Shown: positions 58,938 through 64,000 of the stretch, piece after piece
Layout of the letters: each line of letters starts with the position of its first letter
How positions within the stretch are numbered: the stretch's first letter is position 1
From: JAEUMY01 sp031394355
Lineage (GTDB): Bacteria; Pseudomonadota; Gammaproteobacteria; Burkholderiales; Usitatibacteraceae
Assembly: GCA_031394355.1 (NCBI GenBank)
Contig: JANNSU010000042.1
Coordinates: 3,204-67,203 of the forward strand
Length of the DNA: 64,000 nt
Direction: 5' to 3'
Program-made: the position numbers and the translations under genes
Notes under the pieces: generated by a model
Told to the model about the DNA's origin: nothing
Databases searched by the model: none
Seen by the model: the letters and a program-made list of their open reading frames with translations, nothing else

Positions 58938-61355
58938 ATGAATTCGACTTTGCAAGCCAACACCGACCCACTGATCCTCCCCCTTCTGCCCCTGCGCGAT
59001 GTCGTGGTGTTCCCGCACATGGTGCTTCCGTTGTTCGTGGGGCGCCCCAAGTCGATCAAGGCGCTTGAGGCCGCGATGGAAGAGGGCAAGAACGTGGTGC
59101 TGGTGGCACAAAAATCCGCTGCCAAGGATGATCCGGCGCCTGAGGACTTGCATGACACCGGCAGTACCGCGAGCATCCTCCAAATGTTGAAACTGCCCGA
59201 TGGCACGGTAAAGGTGCTGGTCGAAGGCATTCAACGTGCCCGGATTTTGCATGTGCTCTCCGTCAAGGAGAACTACGAGGCGCATATCGAGCTGGTGGCA
59301 CCTGAAGATGCCGAGAACACCGAAATCGAGGCCATGCGGCGGAGCTTGTTCGCCCAATTCGATCAGTACGTCAAGCTCAATAAAAAGATTCCACCCGAGG
59401 TCCTGACTTCACTGTCAGGCATCGAGGACGCAGGCCGACTGTCCGATACGATCGCGGCCCACCTGCCGCTCAAGCTCGAGCAGAAGCAGCAGATTCTTGA
59501 AAATGTCAGTGTGCAGGGCAGACTGGAGCAATTGCTGGGGCTCCTTGAAACCGAGATTGACATCCTTCAGGTTGAAAAGCGTATTCGTGGCCGCGTGAAG
59601 CGGCAGATGGAAAAGAGCCAGCGCGAGTACTACCTGAACGAACAGGTCAAAGCCATCCAGAAAGAACTCGGTGAGTCAGAGGACGGTGCTGACATTGACG
59701 AACTCGACAAGAAGATCAAGGCTGCCAATCTGCCCAAAGAGGCAAAGGGCAAGGTTGAGTCCGAGATGAAAAAGCTCCGCATGATGTCGCCGATGTCAGC
59801 CGAGGCGACCGTGGTGCGCAATTTCATTGATACGGTCATCAATCTTCCCTGGAAAAAGAAGACCAAGGTATCGGCCGACCTGCTGAAGGCGGAGAAGATA
59901 TTGGATGCCGACCACTATGGCTTAGAGAAGGTCAAGGAGCGCATCGTCGAGTATCTGGCCGTGCAAAGTCGTGTAGACAAGTTGAAGGCGCCCATCCTCT
60001 GCCTCGTTGGTCCGCCTGGTGTCGGCAAGACCTCGCTTGGCCAATCCGTCGCAAAGGCCACCAATCGAAAGTTCATCCGGATGGCGCTTGGCGGTGTTCG
60101 GGATGAGGCCGAGATTCGCGGGCATCGCCGCACGTACATCGGCTCGATGCCGGGCAAGATTCTTCAGAACATGACGAAAGTCGGCGTACGCAATCCGCTT
60201 TTCCTGCTCGACGAAGTCGACAAGATGGGCATGGATTTCCGCGGTGACCCGGCTTCTGCCCTGCTTGAGGTGCTGGATCCCGAACAAAACCACACATTTG
60301 TCGACCATTACGTGGAGGTTGAATACGATCTGTCGGATGTCATGTTCGTGGCTACAGCCAATACCTTGAACATCCCTGCCGCCTTGCTTGACCGCATGGA
60401 GATCATTCGCCTTTCCGGATACACGGAAGATGAGAAAGTGCACATTTCCCGCCAGTACCTCCTGCCCAAGCAGATGAAGGCCAATGGCGTGAAGGAAAAC
60501 GAACTCGCTATCGCGGAGAGCGCGCTACGAGACATCACCCGCTTCTACACCCGGGAGGCAGGCGTTCGTGGGATGGATCGCGAGATTTCCAAGATTTGCC
60601 GCAAGGTCATCAAATCCCTGCTGACAAAGAAGAAGGCTGGCAAGGTCACGGTAACGGCGAAGAACCTTGACAAGTACCTGGGTGTCCGCCGCTATTCCTA
60701 CGGCATTGCTGAAAAGGTAAACCAGGTAGGGCAGGTTACCGGCCTCGCATGGACTGAAGTGGGCGGCGAGTTGCTGACGGTCGAAGCGGCGCGCCTTGCC
60801 GGCAAGGGGAAAGTGGAGACTACCGGCAAGCTTGGGGAAGTCATGCAGGAGTCGATCAAGGCGGCACTCTCAGTGGTGCGTAGCCGCGCTCGTGTTCTCG
60901 GCATCATCGAGAATTTCCACGAAACCAGCGATCTTCATATCCACCTGCCGGAAGGTGCGACCCCTAAAGACGGCCCCAGCGCCGGCATTGCCATCACCAC
61001 AGCATTGGTGTCGGTGTTGACCGGCATACCCGTTCGCGCCGATGTGGCGATGACCGGTGAAATCACGCTGCGTGGTGAGGTGTTGCCTATCGGCGGCCTC
61101 AAGGAAAAGCTGCTTGCCGCGCATCGTGGCGGTATCAAGATCGTTCTCATTCCACATGAGAATGTAAAGGACCTGACCGAGATTCCAGATGATGTGCAGC
61201 GTGCGCTGGAGATTCATCCTGTTCGCTGGATTGACCAGGTGCTGGACCTGGCACTGGAGCACAAGCCATTGCCCTTGCCGGTAAAGGATGAGGCGGCACC
61301 GGTCGCATCAAAGCCCGCAGCGCCAGGCGATGTACCTGCGGTCATCAAGCACTAG
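58938..61355 (+). CDS. lon: ATP-dependent Lon protease
   Basis: 805 aa, full length for LonA. The N-terminal substrate domain begins LILPLLPLRDVVVFPHMVLPLFVGR. The AAA+ module has Walker A GPPGVGKTSLG and Walker B PLFLLDEVDKMG. The C-terminal protease domain carries the Ser in PKDGPSAGIAI (about residue 680) and Lys in GLKEKLLAAHRGG. A cytosolic housekeeping and heat-shock protease. It forms the usual cluster with clpPX upstream and the HU gene 9 bases downstream. Confidence 0.98.
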   Translation: MNSTLQANTDPLILPLLPLRDVVVFPHMVLPLFVGRPKSIKALEAAMEEGKNVVLVAQKSAAKDDPAPEDLHDTGSTASILQMLKLPDGTVKVLVEGIQRARILHVLSVKENYEAHIELVAPEDAENTEIEAMRRSLFAQFDQYVKLNKKIPPEVLTSLSGIEDAGRLSDTIAAHLPLKLEQKQQILENVSVQGRLEQLLGLLETEIDILQVEKRIRGRVKRQMEKSQREYYLNEQVKAIQKELGESEDGADIDELDKKIKAANLPKEAKGKVESEMKKLRMMSPMSAEATVVRNFIDTVINLPWKKKTKVSADLLKAEKILDADHYGLEKVKERIVEYLAVQSRVDKLKAPILCLVGPPGVGKTSLGQSVAKATNRKFIRMALGGVRDEAEIRGHRRTYIGSMPGKILQNMTKVGVRNPLFLLDEVDKMGMDFRGDPASALLEVLDPEQNHTFVDHYVEVEYDLSDVMFVATANTLNIPAALLDRMEIIRLSGYTEDEKVHISRQYLLPKQMKANGVKENELAIAESALRDITRFYTREAGVRGMDREISKICRKVIKSLLTKKKAGKVTVTAKNLDKYLGVRRYSYGIAEKVNQVGQVTGLAWTEVGGELLTVEAARLAGKGKVETTGKLGEVMQESIKAALSVVRSRARVLGIIENFHETSDLHIHLPEGATPKDGPSAGIAITTALVSVLTGIPVRADVAMTGEITLRGEVLPIGGLKEKLLAAHRGGIKIVLIPHENVKDLTEIPDDVQRALEIHPVRWIDQVLDLALEHKPLPLPVKDEAAPVASKPAAPGDVPAVIKH

Positions 61356-61364
61356 CACTCGGCC

Positions 61365-61637
61365 ATGAACAAGATGGATATCATCGAGTCGGTGGCAACA
61401 TCGGCTGACATTTCGAAAATGTCAGCTGGCCGGGCAGTCGACGCGACGCTTGAGGCCATTGTGGCTGCACTCAAGGCGGGCGACAACGTGACGCTGGCCG
61501 GCTTCGGTACGTTTCTCCCCGTGCAGCGTGCGGCGCGCACGGGTAGGAACCCCCGAACCGGCGAGACGATTCCCATCGAGCCAACGAAAGTGCCTCGATT
61601 CAGGGCTGGCAAAGCGCTCAAGGATGCTTTAAAATAG
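61365..61637 (+). CDS. hupB: DNA-binding protein HU
   Basis: 90 aa, the canonical HU size. A dimeric nucleoid protein that bends DNA without sequence specificity. The beta-arm signature GFGTFLPVQRAARTGRNPRTGE with the DNA-intercalating NPRTG is intact, as is the C-terminal FRAGKALKDAL. It follows lon by 9 bases and precedes two tRNA genes, a typical betaproteobacterial order. It could also be read as the HupA/HupB merged type found outside enterics. Confidence 0.97.
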   Translation: MNKMDIIESVATSADISKMSAGRAVDATLEAIVAALKAGDNVTLAGFGTFLPVQRAARTGRNPRTGETIPIEPTKVPRFRAGKALKDALK

Positions 61638-61710
61638 CGTGCTTTGCGGGCGCTGAAGGTAGCAATTTTCCGAATGCGACAGCAGCCAGGGTGCTTGTGC
61701 AAGATCCTGA

Positions 61711-61786
61711 GGGTGCTTAGCTCAGCTGGTAGAGCGTCGCCCTTACAAGGCGAATGTCGGCGGTTCGATCCCGTCAGCACCCACCA
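61711..61786 (+). tRNA. tRNA-Val (anticodon UAC)
   Basis: 76 bases with encoded CCA. Acceptor GGGTGCT/AGCACCC, D arm TAGCTCAGCTGGTAGAGC, anticodon stem TCGCC/GGCGA around CTTACAA (anticodon TAC), T arm GGTTCGATCC. Confidence 0.97.
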
Positions 61787-61799
61787 GTTTCAAACGTGT

Positions 61800-61876
61800 G
61801 GAGTGGTAGTTCAGTTGGTTAGAATACCGGCCTGTCACGCCGGGGGTCGCGGGTTCGAGTCCCGTCCACTCCGCCA
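61800..61876 (+). tRNA. tRNA-Asp (anticodon GUC)
   Basis: 77 bases with encoded CCA. Acceptor GGAGTGG/CCACTCC, anticodon loop CTGTCAC (anticodon GTC), T arm GGTTCGAGTCC. It lies 13 bases after tRNA-Val, probably cotranscribed. Confidence 0.97.
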
Positions 61877-61887
61877 ACCAACATCAT

Positions 61888-61911
61888 GGGCGAACTTGGT
61901 TCGCCCTTTTT
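61888..61911 (+). terminator. Intrinsic terminator after the tRNA pair
   Basis: GGGCGAAC (61888-61895), TTG loop, GTTCGCCC (61899-61906), then TTTTT. Confidence 0.9.
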
Positions 61912-61949
61912 GCTATCTGCGCCGCAGAATCGCGCAAAGCAGGTAAACC

Positions 61950-63854
61950 ATGTCAGAATTTATATTCAAGACCGCGCGCTCAAAAATCGTACAGATCATT
62001 CTGTACAGCATCATCGTCGTCTCTTTCGCATTCGTCGGCATGGAGGCCTATGTCCGTACGCCAACCGGTCAGGATACCGTGGCGGAAGTGGGTGGTCAGA
62101 GAGTGACCACCGCGGAATTTGACCAGGCCCTCCGACAACAGCAGGACCGCCTCCGCGGCATGCTGGGTGCCAATTTCGATTCGCGCATGTTTGAAACCAA
62201 GGAGGCCCGGCAGCAGATCGTGGATGACCTGGTCAATCAGAAGCTTGTTGCGGTCGCTGCCGATCGCGCGGGTGCGATTGTGAGCGACGTGGCAGTTGCG
62301 AACCAGATTGCAACCATTGCGGAGTTTCAGGAAAGCGGAAAATTCTCGGCTGACAAGTACACGGCAGTTCTCAAGGCCAACAACAGGTCACCCCGTAGTT
62401 TTGAGGAGGGGCTCCGCAAGGATCTCGAGCGGCAGTTGTTTGTCGATGCATTGACCCGTAGCGGCTTCGCCAGCGGCGTGTCTGCCGAGCTGTTCGCCAA
62501 GGCCATGGATCAATCCCGTGAGGTCAGTCTGGTGATGTTGCAGCCGGATCAGTATTTGGCGCAGGTCAAGGTTCTGCCTGAGCAAGTGAAGACCTATTTC
62601 GCGCAGAACGCTGCCGAATTCACCATCCCGGATCAGGTTCGTGCGGAATACGTCGAGCTGTCACTGGATGCATTGGCTGGGGCAGAGTCCGTCAAGGCCG
62701 AGGAAATCAAGGCCGCCTATGACGCGAACTTCGCGCCGAAGTACGAGGCAAAGCTCGCTGCGCGCAAGAAGGCTGAGGACGTGCTGGCCAAAGTACGAAA
62801 GGAGCCGAAGCGCTTTGCAGACCTTGCACGCGAATATTCGCAGGATGCCGGTTCGGCACAGGCCGGTGGCAGTCTGGGCGCATTCGGCCGGGGCGCGATG
62901 GTCAAGCCCTTTGAAGACGCTGTATTCAACAAGCTGAAAGTCGATCAGATCAGTGATCTGGTAGAGACCGATTTTGGCTTTCATATCATCAAGCTGGCCG
63001 CCATCAAGCCCAGCAAGGATGGCGCCGCTGAGCAGCGCGAAGCCAGCCATATCCTGATCAACGCGCCGAAGGAAGGCAAAGCCTTTGAAGCAGCCAAGGC
63101 CGAGATCGAGCGCGACTTGCGTCGCGAGCGTGCCGGCAAGCGCTTCGCCGAAGTGGCGCAGATTTTCAGCGACCGCGTGTTCGAGCAATCCGGATCGCTC
63201 AAGCCCGTAGCCGATGAATTGAAGCTCGTCATTCGTACAACGCCGTGGATGGGCAAGGGCATGGGATTTCCGCCTTTCAACAATCCCAAGCTCTCGCAGG
63301 CCTTGTTTTCCGACGATGTCCTCAAAAACAAGCGCAATACTGAAGCCGTCGAGATTGCGCCGAATGTGTTGATCGCAGCACGCGCTGCAGAGGTCAAACC
63401 GGCACAAATTCGCCCTATCGCAACGGTAGAAGCCGATATCCTGCGCAAATTGCAGCGACAGGAGGCGGGCAAGCTCGCGAAGGCTGAAGGAGAAAAGAAA
63501 CTCAAGACGCTCAAAGAGGGTGGCGATGCAGCGCTGAACTGGCCCGCTCCGCTCGCTGTCAGCCGGCAGAAAACGGGTTCAATCAATCCGCAAGTGCTCG
63601 AGCAGGCAATGAAGGCCAATGTAGGCAAGTTGCCGGCCTACATCGGTGTCACTGACTCACAGGGAGGCTATTCACTGGTTCGCATCAGCAAAGTGATTGA
63701 TGCTCCCGCGCCAGATGCCGCAACCATCGCCAGCCTGCGTCAACGGGCAGAGCAGGCCATCCTTCAGGAAGAGCTCGCAGCGCTGCTGGCCCAAACCCGA
63801 AAGTCTGCCGACGTCAAGGTTCGCGCGGCGGCAGTCGAGTACAAGCCACAGTAA
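61950..63854 (+). CDS. ppiD: PpiD/SurA-type periplasmic peptidyl-prolyl isomerase
   Basis: 634 aa, anchored by an N-terminal inner-membrane helix (SKIVQIILYSIIVVSFAFVGMEAY). The N-terminal SurA_N-like chaperone domain is followed by one parvulin domain (about residues 265-355: VRKEPKRFADLAREYSQDAGSAQAGGSLGAFGRGAMVKPFEDAVF ... ETDFGFHIIKL). A second copy of the FHII-like region is partial. It assists folding of exported proteins at the Sec exit. The palindrome at 62830 encodes EYS in the conserved EYSQD segment. Its 3' end is followed after 47 bases by an IS3-family element end. Confidence 0.95.
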   Translation: MSEFIFKTARSKIVQIILYSIIVVSFAFVGMEAYVRTPTGQDTVAEVGGQRVTTAEFDQALRQQQDRLRGMLGANFDSRMFETKEARQQIVDDLVNQKLVAVAADRAGAIVSDVAVANQIATIAEFQESGKFSADKYTAVLKANNRSPRSFEEGLRKDLERQLFVDALTRSGFASGVSAELFAKAMDQSREVSLVMLQPDQYLAQVKVLPEQVKTYFAQNAAEFTIPDQVRAEYVELSLDALAGAESVKAEEIKAAYDANFAPKYEAKLAARKKAEDVLAKVRKEPKRFADLAREYSQDAGSAQAGGSLGAFGRGAMVKPFEDAVFNKLKVDQISDLVETDFGFHIIKLAAIKPSKDGAAEQREASHILINAPKEGKAFEAAKAEIERDLRRERAGKRFAEVAQIFSDRVFEQSGSLKPVADELKLVIRTTPWMGKGMGFPPFNNPKLSQALFSDDVLKNKRNTEAVEIAPNVLIAARAAEVKPAQIRPIATVEADILRKLQRQEAGKLAKAEGEKKLKTLKEGGDAALNWPAPLAVSRQKTGSINPQVLEQAMKANVGKLPAYIGVTDSQGGYSLVRISKVIDAPAPDAATIASLRQRAEQAILQEELAALLAQTRKSADVKVRAAAVEYKPQ

Positions 63855-63901
63855 AGCATCATTGACTGGCCTGATGTAGTGCTACGAAAAGGGCGCCTGC
63901 G

Positions 63902-64000
63902 TGAACTGACCCCCGTTTGTTGGACGGTTGTTTGTTAGGCATGCAAGGGCTGAGTTCTGTATTGCACGGGACTCAGCCCTTTTAGTTTCAGCTTGATGCG
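63902..64000 (-). mobile_element. End of an IS3-family (IS150-like) insertion sequence, truncated by the window
   Basis: Starting at 63902, TGAACTGACCCCCGTTTGTT is the type of terminal repeat found on IS3-family elements. Inside it on the minus strand is the C-terminus of a transposase. The element continues beyond the right edge. The insertion point lies 47 bases after ppiD and does not break the gene. Confidence 0.75.
63935..64000 (-). CDS. IS3-family transposase OrfB, C-terminal 21 residues
   Basis: Read on the minus strand, the last 66 bases encode RIKLKLKGLSPVQYRTQPLHA followed by TAA (63935-63937). The LKGLSPVQYRTQ ending is the well-known C-terminus of the IS150-group DDE transposase (OrfB, made by frameshifting in intact elements). 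Only the end is inside the window, so intactness cannot be judged. The phrase ends just inside the terminal repeat, as expected for this family. Confidence 0.8.
   Translation of the reverse strand, partial: RIKLKLKGLSPVQYRTQPLHA

Noticed and set aside
63947..63979. Hairpin GGGCTGAGT...ACTCAGCCC followed by TTTT, looking like a ppiD terminator
   Set aside because: It is part of the coding sequence for the transposase C-terminus (LKGLSPVQYRTQ) on the minus strand, so I do not call it a dedicated terminator.

Overview
This 64 kb window comes from a GC-rich (about 60-63 % GC by eye) betaproteobacterium. The call rests on gene order and lineage-typical families. The right end carries tig-clpP-clpX-lon-hup-tRNA-Val-tRNA-Asp-ppiD. 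An hpnCDE squalene operon is present, and a DUF2863 protein and betaproteobacterial-type small proteins are scattered along the window. Genus cannot be settled from the sequence alone. Most of the window is ordinary chromosome without integrases or phage genes.

Layout. 0-8 kb: end of asnS, a phosphatase-like protein, carbonic anhydrase, a GST, a pilin-like protein, an HtrA-type protease, an M28 peptidase and membrane proteins. 7.9-8.8 kb: two paralogous small membrane proteins, each with its own terminator. 8.9-11.8 kb: an esterase, then a RuBisCO-like protein plus cupin pair preceded by a GC-rich repeat. 11.9-13.4 kb: an orphan Imm53-type immunity gene and a DUF2863 gene on the minus strand. 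13.5-18.3 kb: glycine cleavage genes gcvT-gcvH-gcvP behind a tandem glycine riboswitch with a very clear intrinsic terminator. 18.6-22.4 kb: TPR-like, PilZ-like and amidase genes. 22.5-26.7 kb: an AT-richer accessory island with an AvcD-type anti-phage nucleotide deaminase, followed by a translationally coupled ubiquitin-like operon (Ubl, E2, JAB-E1 fusion, DUF6527-like). 26.7-38.2 kb: cspA, threonine aldolase, dsbB, an SWIB/histone-H1-like protein, a PAS-GGDEF-EAL protein, DUF455 and an exported MsrA. 38.3-47.6 kb: a FecR/DUF6600 protein, a giant coiled-coil/AsmA fusion, an ABC exporter, a ferredoxin-NADP reductase and an efflux outer-membrane lipoprotein. 47.8-51.3 kb: a signalling cluster (Ser/Thr kinase, repeat lipoprotein, class III cyclase). 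51.5-55.2 kb: an hpnCDE-SDR operon. 55.4-63.9 kb: tRNA-Leu and the proteostasis cluster. The last 100 bases are the end of an IS3-family insertion sequence whose transposase runs off the window.

Two signals stand out. First, the perfect 12-base palindrome GCGAATATTCGC occurs 20 times exactly, and its 10-base core 3 more times. It lies in coding sequence in all three frames, in intergenic DNA and even inside the glycine riboswitch, where about 0.004 copies would be expected by chance with equal base frequencies. It looks like a highly iterated palindrome comparable to cyanobacterial HIP1. Second, the 22.5-26.7 kb island joins nucleotide-depletion defence to a bacterial ubiquitin-like conjugation system.
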